DNA from: Kiloniellaceae bacterium
GTDB taxonomy: Bacteria; Pseudomonadota; Alphaproteobacteria; Kiloniellales; J153
Length of the DNA: 64,000 nt
NCBI GenBank assembly: GCA_021776115.1
Contig: JAJFGN010000049.1
Coordinates: forward strand, 113,948-177,947
Reading direction: 5' to 3'
A program made the position numbers and the translations under genes. The notes beneath the pieces were generated by a model that was not told where the DNA came from, ran no database searches, and saw nothing but the letters and a program-made list of their open reading frames with translations. Positions 45,053 to 53,916 of the stretch are shown here, one piece after another. Numbering within the stretch: the first letter of the stretch is position 1; each line of letters starts with the position of its first letter.

Positions 45053-46194
45053 TGACAACGATAAAGCCCTTCCGCGTCTGGGCTGTCTCGCGCAAAGAGT
45101 TCATCCACATCCTGCGCGATCCGCGCAGCCTGGGCATGGCGATCGCCATCCCCATGCTCTTGCTGCTCCTGTTCGGTTATGCCCTGTCGCTCGACGTGGA
45201 CAACGTGCCGACGGTCGTCTGGGACCAGAACAACTCGCAGGACAGCCGCGAGTTCATCAGCCGGTTACAGGGCTCGCGCTATTTCTCGGTCAGGGGCTAT
45301 GTAACGAGCTACCCGGAAATCGAGGAAGCGCTCGACTCGGGAGCCGCCCTTGTCGCGGTCGTGATTCCCGAAAGGTTCGCCGGACGGATCGAGTCTGGGC
45401 GAAGTGCGCCGGTGCAGGCAATCGTCGACGGCAGCGATCCGAATACGGCGACCATCGCGATGGGCTACCTCGACGTGGTCGCCTTTGGCTATTCGCGTGA
45501 GGTCGCGCTCAGCGAGATACGGCGGACCACCGGCCAGGTGGTTCATCCGCCGGTCGACCTGCGCGCGCGGGCTTGGTTCAATGCCGACCTCGAATCCAAG
45601 AACTACATTATTCCTGGCCTGATCGCCGTCATCATGATGGTCATCGCGGCGCTACTCACCTCGCTCACCGTGGCGCGCGAGTGGGAGCAGGGCACGATGG
45701 AACAGCTAATCGCAACGCCGGTCAAAGGGCCGGAGCTCATCCTCGGCAAGCTAATCCCCTATTTCGCCATAGGTATGCTTGATGTGGCGCTCGCCGTGCT
45801 CATGGGCGAATACATGTTCGACGTGCCCTTGCGCGGCAGTGTAGCGCTTCTGTTCTCCATGGCGGCGATCTTCCTTGCCGGTGCCCTATCGCTTGGCATG
45901 GTGATCAGCATTGTGACGAAAAGCCAACTGCTCGCCAGCCAACTCGCCATGGTGCTGACGTTTCTGCCGTCATTTCTGCTCTCGGGCTTCATGTACGCCA
46001 TCGCCAACATGCCGCTCGGGGTCCAACTCATCACCTATCTGGTGCCGGCGCGCTATTTCGTCACCATGCTCAAGGGCATCTACCTCAAGGATGTAGGACT
46101 GGAGGTGCTGGCGCTCGAAGCGGGCCTTCTCGTTCTGTTCGGCATCGCTCTCATGCTTTTCGCCAATGTGCGCTTCAAAAAGAGGCTTGAGTGA
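45052..46194 (+). CDS. ABC-2 permease 1 (YbhS-like)
   Basis: 380 aa. One N-terminal helix (SLGMAIAIPMLLLLLFGYAL), a large periplasmic domain (about 40-175), then five helices including YIIPGLIAVIMMVIAALLTS and the ABC-2 motif REWEQGTMEQLIATPVKGPE. It ends FANVRFKKRLE. ATG 45052 overlaps the stop of the beta-CASP gene (TAATG). It is paralogous to permease 2. Confidence 0.93.
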   Translation: MTTIKPFRVWAVSRKEFIHILRDPRSLGMAIAIPMLLLLLFGYALSLDVDNVPTVVWDQNNSQDSREFISRLQGSRYFSVRGYVTSYPEIEEALDSGAALVAVVIPERFAGRIESGRSAPVQAIVDGSDPNTATIAMGYLDVVAFGYSREVALSEIRRTTGQVVHPPVDLRARAWFNADLESKNYIIPGLIAVIMMVIAALLTSLTVAREWEQGTMEQLIATPVKGPELILGKLIPYFAIGMLDVALAVLMGEYMFDVPLRGSVALLFSMAAIFLAGALSLGMVISIVTKSQLLASQLAMVLTFLPSFLLSGFMYAIANMPLGVQLITYLVPARYFVTMLKGIYLKDVGLEVLALEAGLLVLFGIALMLFANVRFKKRLE

Positions 46195-47324
46195 TGTTCG
46201 AGCGCCTCAAGCACATGCTGATCAAGGAGTTCCTGCAGATCTTCCGGGACCCAAAGATGCGCGGCATCATCTTCGTCATGCCCGTACTGCAGGTCCTGGT
46301 GTTCGGCTATGCGGTGACGCTCGACGTGGAGAATATCAGGACCGCGATTTACGATCTCGACAACAGCGTGGCGAGCCGCGAGTTCGTGGCGCGCTTTGAG
46401 CGATCGGGCTATTTTGACGTGGTCCAGCGGGTACAAAGCGCGGACGCGCTGAAACGTCTGATCGATCGGGGAGAGGTCGCCGCCGCCTTCCAGATCAACA
46501 GCGGCTTTGCGGACGATCTCCGGCTCGGACGGATCGCCGAAGTTCAGTTGATCGTCGACGGCACGGACTCCAATACCGCCGGCGTCGTTCTCGACTACAG
46601 CGGCAAGATCGCGATGCAGCTCTCCCAGGACGTTCTGATCACCCGGTTCACGCGGGTGAGGGGCGCCTTCGAGACGCCGGGCCGCGTCGAACTCGAGACC
46701 CGCACCTGGTTCAACGAAAACCTGGAAAGCCGCAACTTCTACGTCCCCGGCGTGATTGCCATCGTCGTCATGCTGATCACCCTAATGCTGACCAGCATGG
46801 CCGTCGTGCGCGAGAAGGAAATCGGCACGATCGAGCAAATCATGGTGACGCCAATCACGCCGGTCGAGTTCATTCTCGGCAAGACGCTGCCTTTCGCACT
46901 GATTGGGTTTGCCGATGTCGTTCTGGTGACGGTGGTGGGTGTGTTCTGGTTCGATGTGCCGATCCAGGGCAGTCTTCTGCTGCTCTTTGGAGCGACCGCT
47001 CTCTACCTTATGACCACGTTGGGCATCGGCCTCCTGATCTCGACCGTCAGCCGCACCCAGCAGCAGGCGATGATGAGTGCCTTCTTCTTCTACTTCCCTG
47101 CGGTGCTTCTATCCGGGTTCATGTTCCCGATCGCCAACATGCCCCAAGTGGTGCAGCGGCTCACCTATCTCAATCCACTCCGCTACTTCCTGGTCGTGGT
47201 TCGCGGGATCTTTCTCAAAGGCGTCGGCCCGGAGATCCTCTGGCCTCAGATGCTGGCGCTTGCCGTCCTGGGCGTCGCTATGCTGTGGCTCGCCTCGAGC
47301 CGTTTCCAGAAGACGCTGGCGTGA
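46194..47324 (+). CDS. ABC-2 permease 2 (YbhR-like)
   Basis: 376 aa from ATG 46194 (TGATG with the previous stop; GTG 46191 is also possible). The same layout as permease 1: RDPKMRGIIFVMPVLQVLVF, periplasmic domain, FYVPGVIAIVVMLITLMLTS, REKEIGTIEQIMVTPITPVE and a C-terminal helix ending ASSRFQKTLA. Together with permease 1 it forms the exporter membrane part. Likely substrates of YbhGFSR-type systems are drugs or cations, unproven here. Confidence 0.93.
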   Translation: MFERLKHMLIKEFLQIFRDPKMRGIIFVMPVLQVLVFGYAVTLDVENIRTAIYDLDNSVASREFVARFERSGYFDVVQRVQSADALKRLIDRGEVAAAFQINSGFADDLRLGRIAEVQLIVDGTDSNTAGVVLDYSGKIAMQLSQDVLITRFTRVRGAFETPGRVELETRTWFNENLESRNFYVPGVIAIVVMLITLMLTSMAVVREKEIGTIEQIMVTPITPVEFILGKTLPFALIGFADVVLVTVVGVFWFDVPIQGSLLLLFGATALYLMTTLGIGLLISTVSRTQQQAMMSAFFFYFPAVLLSGFMFPIANMPQVVQRLTYLNPLRYFLVVVRGIFLKGVGPEILWPQMLALAVLGVAMLWLASSRFQKTLA

Positions 47325-47362
47325 CGGCCTAACCAACCGGCCGTGGCGGACACCGGATCACC

Positions 47363-48568
47363 ATGACTTTGCCTTCGGGGATGTCTGAACAAACGTCCGG
47401 CAGTGAGGCGAGCGACGGCGAGGACGCCGAGAACAATCGGAGTCCGCGCCGACGGCAGCTTCAGGCGTTTCAGTTGTTCTTCCCAGGCGCGACGCTCCTT
47501 GCAGGCTTGGCTGTTCCTCTTTGGGTCCTGCAGTACCTGGGGATCATGGCCCCTTGGTCGGAAGGGGCGGCGAACTGGCATGGCCACGAGATGGTGTTCG
47601 GCTATGCCCTCGCCGTGGTCGCCGGTTATCTGATTACGAAGGGCTCAATTGTCATCGTTCTCGGGGCCTTCTGCACATGGCTCGCGGCCCGCGTCGTGTT
47701 CATGGTCCTGCCGTTGCCGGCGCCGGTCGAAGCCGGCGTGGCGCTGGCCTTCCCCGCCGTTCTGTTTGTGCTTGGCGGTTTTCAATTTCTGCGTGCCGCC
47801 AGGAGTTTGCGCAATGCTGTATTCGGCCTGTTGCTGGCCGCCTTCCTGGGTGCGGAAGCGCTGTACCAACTCGGCACTTTCAACCTTCTGCCGGCAGGAC
47901 GGGACCGCGGTATCATTCTCGCCATCGATCTGGTCGTACTCCTGCTCTTCACCATGGGCGGCCGCGTCATCGCCGCCGCGACTTCCGGCGCGATCCAGCG
48001 CAAGGGCGCGCACCTGAAGGGCGTCGCGCAGCCTCGGCTTGAACGCACGGGCGTGGTTGCTCTGGCCGTTATGTCGCTACTCGACGTGTTGCAGTGGGGA
48101 GAGCCGGCGCCGGCAATCCTTGCTTTCGTTGTTGCGTTTATCATGATCCTCCGGCTGTTGCGGTGGCGGGTGTGGAGGGTTGTTGACATCCTCGACGTCT
48201 CCACCCTACACCTGGGATACGCGTGGCTCGCGGTAGGCCTCCTGGTGAGAGCGGGAGCACAGGGGCTCGGTGTGATGAGCGTGCTCGAATCCACCCACGT
48301 CCTGACAGTCGGCGGTCTTGGCACGCTGTCGTTGGCGGTGATGGCGCGCGTGGTCTTACAGCGGCTTCGAAGGCCAATTATGTTGCCGCCAGTGGTTCTT
48401 GTGGCGATCGGCCTCGTGTGTGCCGCCACCGTACTCCGGCTGATCGCGTTTCTGCCGGATCTGCGAGCAAGTACGATCCAGGCGGCCGCCCTGGCTTGGA
48501 CGGGAGCGTTCCTCGCCTTCGGCTTCTTCTTACTGCGACTTTTCCGGAAGCAGAGCCCATCAAAATAG
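47363..48568 (+). CDS. nnrS: NnrS-family heme/copper membrane protein
   Basis: 401 aa, about 12 helices. The NnrS signature NWHGHEMVFGYALAVVAGYL carries the conserved histidines; further motifs are LLLFTMGGRVIAAATSGAIQ (usually MGGRVIPFFT) and LHLGYAWLAVGLLVR, SVLESTHVLTVGGLGTLSLA. NnrS proteins protect from nitrosative stress. It lies 38 nt after the exporter operon and together with hemerythrin suggests an NO/low-oxygen theme. The gene ends in TAG. Confidence 0.88.
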   Translation: MTLPSGMSEQTSGSEASDGEDAENNRSPRRRQLQAFQLFFPGATLLAGLAVPLWVLQYLGIMAPWSEGAANWHGHEMVFGYALAVVAGYLITKGSIVIVLGAFCTWLAARVVFMVLPLPAPVEAGVALAFPAVLFVLGGFQFLRAARSLRNAVFGLLLAAFLGAEALYQLGTFNLLPAGRDRGIILAIDLVVLLLFTMGGRVIAAATSGAIQRKGAHLKGVAQPRLERTGVVALAVMSLLDVLQWGEPAPAILAFVVAFIMILRLLRWRVWRVVDILDVSTLHLGYAWLAVGLLVRAGAQGLGVMSVLESTHVLTVGGLGTLSLAVMARVVLQRLRRPIMLPPVVLVAIGLVCAATVLRLIAFLPDLRASTIQAAALAWTGAFLAFGFFLLRLFRKQSPSK

Positions 48569-49414
48569 ACGTTCATCAGAATGATCGGGCCGGCTTCGAC
48601 AATGTGGACACGCTGCTGCTTGCTCTGACGCTTGCGGCTTATGCGCTCGTCATGACGATTGGGCGCGGCAGTTTCGGCCCGCTCAACATGGCTCTGCTGT
48701 TGGCCGCTGTCTTCGGTGTCAGCCTCTTCGTGCTCGCCGAGGGGAAAGCCACATCACCTTTGATTCGATTGGCGACGTTCCGCGATCCAGAGCTGAGTGC
48801 GGGCCTCGCCATGAGCGCGCTCGTCTCGACGGTGATGATGGCGACGCTGGTGGTCGGGCCATTCTATCTCTCTCTCGCTCGGGCTGGATGCGGCTCTTGT
48901 TGGACTCGTCGTGTCGGTCGGTCCTAACGTCGTCGCGCTGACCGCTGTGCCTGCCGGTCGCATTGTGGACCGCATTGGCGCACAACGCATGACCATCGTT
49001 GGGCTCATCGGGATAGCGGGCGGTTCCTTCCTTCAATCCGTGATTCCGGCGAGTTTCGGCGTTCCCGGCTACATCGCCCCGATAGTCGTCATCACCGCCG
49101 GCTATGCGCTGTTCCAGACCGCCAACAACACCGCCGTCATGACGAATATCTGCCAGGATCAGCGGAGCGTCATTTCCGGTATACTCAATCTATCGCGCAA
49201 TCTCGGGCTCATCACCGGTGCATCCGTTATGGGTGCTGTGTTCGCGCTTGCATCGGGGACGGTTGACATCACAGCGGCGCGTCCCGAGGCCGATGCCACC
49301 GGCATGCAGATCACGTTCGCAGTCGCGGCGATTCCGATCGCCGCCGCGCTCGCCATCGCGGTTGGAAGCCGTGCTCCCGCAACACGCCCTTCGCGCCCTG
49401 GAGACGTGTCATGA
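48569..49414 (+). pseudogene. MFS (DHA2/EmrB-type) transporter remnant with frameshift
   Basis: Two open pieces match consecutive parts of one transporter: TLLLALTLAAYALVMTIGRG through VGPFYLSLA, then after a frame change near 48885-48895 GLDAALVGLVVSVGPNVV through VPAGRIVDRIGAQRMTIVG, GISGILNLSRNLGLITGAS and ATGMQITFAVAAIPIAAAL. The first half of the gene (about the first 6-8 helices) is absent; homology begins right after nnrS. It is both truncated and frameshifted. Confidence 0.85.
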
Positions 49415-49597
49415 CGTGAGCACGAGCGCGAGGCAAGGTCCCGACGGCAAAGCCTCGTGCGTAGGTCATTCGCTGAAATGCAGCGAAGGTTCAAGTTGGG
49501 CTCGACACAGCCGTTGAACGCTCTGAAACGAAGGTCCGAACGGTTCGGACCCAGTCTGTTTCGTTGTTTTGCTTCATCGGCAGGTCTGGATGCAGGT

Positions 49598-49624
49598 TGG
49601 TTGCGGAGTGATTTGAACCTGCGG
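49598..49624 (-). repeat. Degenerate tRNA 3'-end fragment
   Basis: On the minus strand CCGCAGGTTCAAATCACTCC then GCAACCA, i.e. a T-arm and acceptor end with a few bases missing from the T stem. Typical scar of site-specific integration. Confidence 0.45.
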
Positions 49625-49716
49625 GCTAAGTCATTGATTTTTGGTCAACCGATAAAGGCGGACCGTTGGTTCGCCTTGGTTAGCTCTTGATTTAGTTGGA
49701 TTATCTTAGCGCAAAT

Positions 49717-49737
49717 TGGTTGCGGGGCCCGCAACCA
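49717..49737. repeat. Palindrome of two tRNA-like acceptor ends; candidate right attachment site
   Basis: TGGTTGCGGG and CCCGCAACCA around one G, perfect 10-nt arms. The plus-strand 12-mer GGGCCCGCAACC (49725-49736) repeats 33052-33063 in direct orientation, 16.7 kb away. Confidence 0.45.
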
Positions 49738-49775
49738 CCGGGACCGACATTCGCTCACAGTCCCGATCTGATAGT

Positions 49776-49855
49776 GTTAAGGGTTGTCGGATGCCTGCCG
49801 AGCGGGGAGGTTGCGGCGCTTTGCCTTGGTCGGCAGGCGTCCGACAACCCTTAAC
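49776..49855. repeat. 80-nt element with 26-nt inverted repeats
   Basis: Arms 49776-49801 and 49830-49855 (core AAGGGTTGTCGGA / TCCGACAACCCTT) pair with a single mismatch around a 28-nt loop. It could be a MITE or a transposon-end remnant; no T-tract, so not a standard terminator. Confidence 0.65.
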
Positions 49856-49987
49856 AAAGTCCCCGTTTGATCGCGGCGTCGGCCACGACCGGTCCAGAGG
49901 GTAGTCGTCCTCTGCGCCCTGCTGGCGGCTCTGGTCGGCGTTCAGGTCCGGTTGTTTCGCAAGCTTCGCTGGCTTTAAGGCCCGAGC

Positions 49988-52321
49988 TCACGGCGTCCGC
50001 GTCGACGGCGCGTCCTTGCCGGCGGGCGCGCGTGCCGGGGCCTCGCCCTCCGCGGCGCTGGAATTTGGCTCGCCGGCCCCGGCCACATCCTCTTGATCAC
50101 CCTGCGCCACGCGGACATGGGCCGGCGGCGCCTTGCCCGCTTTGTCCACTCCGAAGTAGATAGTCTGGTGCGGAAACGGGATCTCGATCCCCTTCTCGTC
50201 AAAGACGCGCTTCATCCGGCGGTGGAATTCGCGCCGTACGCCCCACTGCTTGATCGGCTGTGTCTTAAAGCGCACACGGATGTTGACCGAGGAATCGCCG
50301 AACGAATCGAGGCCCAGGACCTCCAGCGGCTCCAGGATCAACGGCCCATGGATTTCGTCGGCCTGCATCTGCGCCCCGATCTCCTTCAGGACCTCGATCA
50401 CCTCATCCACGTCCTCGCGATAGGCCACGCCCACGTCAATCACGGCGAAAGAGAAGTCCTTGGTCATGTTGAGGACCGCGGCGACCTCGCCGAAGGGCAC
50501 CAGGTGCACGTTCCCGTTCAGGTCGCGCAGGCGGATGCTACGGATGCTAATGCTTTCGACCACCCCCGCATGGCCACCGAGGTCGACGACGTCGCCGACC
50601 GCGATGGCGTCCTCAAGCAGAATGAATGTGCCGGTGATCACGTCCTTCACCAGGCTTTGCGCACCGAAGCCGATCGCCAGACCGACGACCCCAGCGCCAG
50701 CCAGCAGCGGCGCGATGTTGATGCCGAGTTCGGAGAGGATGGTCAGCGTGACGATGACGGCCAGGATGATGCGCACCGCGTTGCGCATGAGCGGTAACAG
50801 TGTGCGCAGACGGGCGCTGCGCTCGACCTTGTCGCCGCCGGCGTCGCGCTCCTCCATGTAACGCTCCACGATGGAGGAGACGACTTCCCAAACGATCGCC
50901 GCGGCAAGGAGGATGAAAATCACCGTGGCCAGACGGGAGGTAAGGAAGCGCCCGGCATCGCTCGCCAGCCAATCGAACACGCGAATGCCCCAGGCATGCA
51001 GCAGCGCCAGCCCGGCGACTAGGTAAACAACCGTCTCGAGGAAACGTTGCAATGCCGCCAGATAGCGATTGGCGCGCTGTTCCAGTGCGGGGAAGCGCGT
51101 CTTGAGGTCCTCTCGAAGGCGAAAACCGCGCCGCACCGTCGTGCGTAAGCCGCCGATAATCAGTCTAGTGACCACGATGACGGCCAACGTCATCGCCGCC
51201 GCGCGCATAAGGAATGCGAACCCGCCCTCCACGTCTAGTGCCCAGACGCCGTAGACGGCGACCAGGAACAGGATGGCGACAACGTGCCATATCTCGGCGA
51301 ACAAACGGCGCAGGCCGTGAAGCGTGCCGGCTTCCGCCGCCTCCGGCTTGCCGCGCAGCCAGGCCGCGACGACCGCGCGGTTCTGCATGACGAACACGAT
51401 CGTCATACCGGCGACAAACAGGCCGGCAGCCTTCGCGAACGTCGCGTGTGCACCGGTGGGAAGCCCGAGCAGGAGAGACGCCTCGGCCACGAAGTACCCG
51501 TAGACCGTAAAAATGGCGATACGGCGGACCCAAATGACTAGGTAATGCGCGGTCTCGTCCGCGACACGGACCAAGCGCAGGTTCGCGCTTTCGGGCACAA
51601 ACAGCATGCGCGCAAGCATCATGACTACACGCACGAGGACGTTCGCATTGACGATCGCGATGGCGACCAGGCGCGTGACCGGCCGCGGTTCAGTCAGCGG
51701 AAGCACGCCATATGCGACTGCGGCGAATGCCGCAATCCTCACCATGTCAAGCATCGTACGGCCGACTTGAAAAAGGAAGTGCGCCACGTATCCTGCCGTG
51801 ACCCGCGCCTCCAATAGCTGTCGGGGACGGCTGAGCATACGTCCGACCAGCCACTCGCCGAGCAGACCGGCACCGAAGACGAGCACCAACTTGCCCAAAA
51901 TTTCCAGCCAGCGCTGCCTGTTGGCCGGATCCTGCGCCTGCTGCGCTACGTAGGCGGCGACGTTCGGCACGTCCAGGATCACATCGAGCGCTTCGCCGAA
52001 TTGGGCGCCGACGCGGTCCACTTGGCGAGCCAGATCCGCTAAGAGGCCGGCCCCGAGTGTCTCGGGCAGCCGCGCGAGGGGCGCCTCCGTTTGCGCGCGG
52101 CGCGCCTCGATAAGCGCGCGCAGCTGCTCGATCAACTTCTGCCGTTCGGATTCATCCTCAAGGGTGGCAACCAGCGTTTCAAGCTCCTCAACGCTGATCT
52201 GCTGGGCTGCCAGTTCGCCAGGCGCCTGTTGGGCGAGGGCAACGGGGGCGGCCAAAAGCAAGCACAACAGCACAACAGCCGCTAACCCCCTGCGGTAACT
52301 AAAGAAATCTAGACGAATCAT
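49988..52321 (-). CDS. Large mechanosensitive channel (MscS family, MscM/YbiO-like)
   Basis: 777 aa with a signal peptide (GLAAVVLLCLLLAAPVALA), a periplasmic helical domain with a Glu-rich coiled coil (VEELETLVATLEDESERQKL), then about ten helices. The MscS core is seen in the pore helix NIAPLLAGAGVVGLAIGFGA, QSLVKDVITGTFILLEDAIA, VGDVVDLGGHAGVVESISI and LRDLNGNVHLVPFGEV, then the cytoplasmic vestibule. It releases solutes on hypo-osmotic shock. A Pro/Ala-rich tail follows. Confidence 0.93.
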   Translation of the reverse strand: MIRLDFFSYRRGLAAVVLLCLLLAAPVALAQQAPGELAAQQISVEELETLVATLEDESERQKLIEQLRALIEARRAQTEAPLARLPETLGAGLLADLARQVDRVGAQFGEALDVILDVPNVAAYVAQQAQDPANRQRWLEILGKLVLVFGAGLLGEWLVGRMLSRPRQLLEARVTAGYVAHFLFQVGRTMLDMVRIAAFAAVAYGVLPLTEPRPVTRLVAIAIVNANVLVRVVMMLARMLFVPESANLRLVRVADETAHYLVIWVRRIAIFTVYGYFVAEASLLLGLPTGAHATFAKAAGLFVAGMTIVFVMQNRAVVAAWLRGKPEAAEAGTLHGLRRLFAEIWHVVAILFLVAVYGVWALDVEGGFAFLMRAAAMTLAVIVVTRLIIGGLRTTVRRGFRLREDLKTRFPALEQRANRYLAALQRFLETVVYLVAGLALLHAWGIRVFDWLASDAGRFLTSRLATVIFILLAAAIVWEVVSSIVERYMEERDAGGDKVERSARLRTLLPLMRNAVRIILAVIVTLTILSELGINIAPLLAGAGVVGLAIGFGAQSLVKDVITGTFILLEDAIAVGDVVDLGGHAGVVESISIRSIRLRDLNGNVHLVPFGEVAAVLNMTKDFSFAVIDVGVAYREDVDEVIEVLKEIGAQMQADEIHGPLILEPLEVLGLDSFGDSSVNIRVRFKTQPIKQWGVRREFHRRMKRVFDEKGIEIPFPHQTIYFGVDKAGKAPPAHVRVAQGDQEDVAGAGEPNSSAAEGEAPARAPAGKDAPSTRTP

Positions 52322-52553
52322 CGTTGTATCCCCAATCGCCGGGTACTCTAGGTATGAGCTTGCAACAGGTTGTCCATCCGGTCCTGACCGAGAAAACTGG
52401 AGTTGTCAAAGCTTCATAGTTCGAGGGGGGACCGAATGTACATCCACAAGAATGCCTGTGACCTGCCCCCGAATTACGAATGATCCGGGTCGGATTTTAC
52501 GCCGCTAGGGTCATTGCACTTGCCTCGCTTTGCCAACCCGCCGGTGGTAACGG

Positions 52554-53876
52554 TTAGGTTGGTGCGCCCTTGTCGATGACGACATGTAGAGCGGCCGGCG
52601 GTTTGATATGAAGGTCGCGCTGCGGGTAAGGAATTTCGATGCCGTGTTCATGGAACTTCTCCCACACGCTTAGGAGGATTTCGCTCTTTATGTTCGAGAC
52701 GCCGTTCTGTGGATCGTTGATCCATACGCGCATCTCCAGATCAACCGAGCTGTCTCCAAAGCCTTTCACGAGAACGTTCGACTTTGGCTCCTTGAGTATG
52801 CGTTTCGCTTCCTTGGCGGCTTCGAAACAAAGCTCGATAGCTTTGCGGGGATCGGCATTGTACGAAATGCCGATCGGAATCTTAAGGCGCACCTGATCGT
52901 TGCTATAGGACCAGTTCACGACCTGCTGCGTAATGAGGTCTTCGTTCGGGACCAGCCACTCCGTACCGTCGCGCGTCACGATGGAAGCGTAGCGGGCGCC
53001 GAGCGAATTTATCCAACCGAAGGTCTCGCCAAGCGAAATCACGTCGCCGGGCTTAATCGATTTATCGAGCAAGATGATCACGCCGCTTATTAGATTCGAT
53101 ACGATTTTTTGCAGACCGAAGCCGATTCCGACACCTATGGCGCCGCCGAATACCGCGAAGGCCGTCAGGTCTATGCCCACGCTGGACAGCGAGACGACAA
53201 TGGCGATGGTAATAAGAACGATCTTTAGCAGCTTGACGAATAGGACCTGGAATGCCGGGGTCAAATTCGGGACCTGGGTAATACGGCGTTCCAGAACCCG
53301 CGCGCATATCGTTGCCCCCCAAAGGAGAACAACGAGCGATAAAACACCCTTAATGACGAGTAGCGCGGATACGCGCAAACCGCCCAGGGTGATCGCAAGA
53401 CCGTCTAAGACAGCGGATGTGTCATCCAGGAGATCGACAATACTGAGCGCGGCGATCGTCCAGGCGGTGATTGCCACCGCTCTTGCCCAAGCCGGGTCCC
53501 GTATGAGACCGGCGCTCAATGTTATAATGATCCAGGCGGTCAGGAGGCTGACCGTAATCCGCATCAGATCGTGCGGCCACCCTATTTGACTGGCGACCAG
53601 AAAGGTTATCCATTGAAGTCCAAGCCAGATCGCCGGTAGGGTCAGTGGGGCAAGATTCTTGACGACTTTAAGGGATACGCGTTCAAGCGAGCGTTTTCGG
53701 CCGAGGCGCTCCAAATAGCCTCGCGCGGCCGGTGCCGAGAACCGGGCAACCAAAAACAGGGCAAGGATAATGATAAACTGTATCAGGTTTGCCCAAAGGA
53801 AAACGCGTGACCGTAACCAGCCCTCCGCCTCCTGAAAAAGACTTTGCCAGACATCCGGATTTACAAGATTTTCCAT
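52554..53876 (-). CDS. Mechanosensitive channel (MscS family)
   Basis: 440 aa with about five helices before the MscS core: FAVFGGAIGVGIGFGLQKIV (pore helix), SNLISGVIILLDKSIKPGDV, RDGTEWLVPNEDLITQQVVN and the C-terminal VSNIKSEILLSVWEKFHEHG with IEIPYPQRDLHIK. It is medium-sized compared with MscS (286 aa). It sits 40 nt downstream of the ZntB-like gene on the same strand and begins an ion/osmotic gene group. Confidence 0.93.
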   Translation of the reverse strand: MENLVNPDVWQSLFQEAEGWLRSRVFLWANLIQFIIILALFLVARFSAPAARGYLERLGRKRSLERVSLKVVKNLAPLTLPAIWLGLQWITFLVASQIGWPHDLMRITVSLLTAWIIITLSAGLIRDPAWARAVAITAWTIAALSIVDLLDDTSAVLDGLAITLGGLRVSALLVIKGVLSLVVLLWGATICARVLERRITQVPNLTPAFQVLFVKLLKIVLITIAIVVSLSSVGIDLTAFAVFGGAIGVGIGFGLQKIVSNLISGVIILLDKSIKPGDVISLGETFGWINSLGARYASIVTRDGTEWLVPNEDLITQQVVNWSYSNDQVRLKIPIGISYNADPRKAIELCFEAAKEAKRILKEPKSNVLVKGFGDSSVDLEMRVWINDPQNGVSNIKSEILLSVWEKFHEHGIEIPYPQRDLHIKPPAALHVVIDKGAPT

Positions 53877-53916
53877 GGGTCAACGCGCCTGTATTGTTGC
53901 GGGTTTACTCGAAGGC

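Larger units (their letters stand above)
49415..49987. other. Island right edge without genes
   Basis: 573 nt with no supported gene. It carries a degenerate tRNA 3' end (49598-49624, minus), a short perfect palindrome made of two tRNA-like ends (49717-49737) and a large inverted repeat (49776-49855). Confidence 0.55.
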
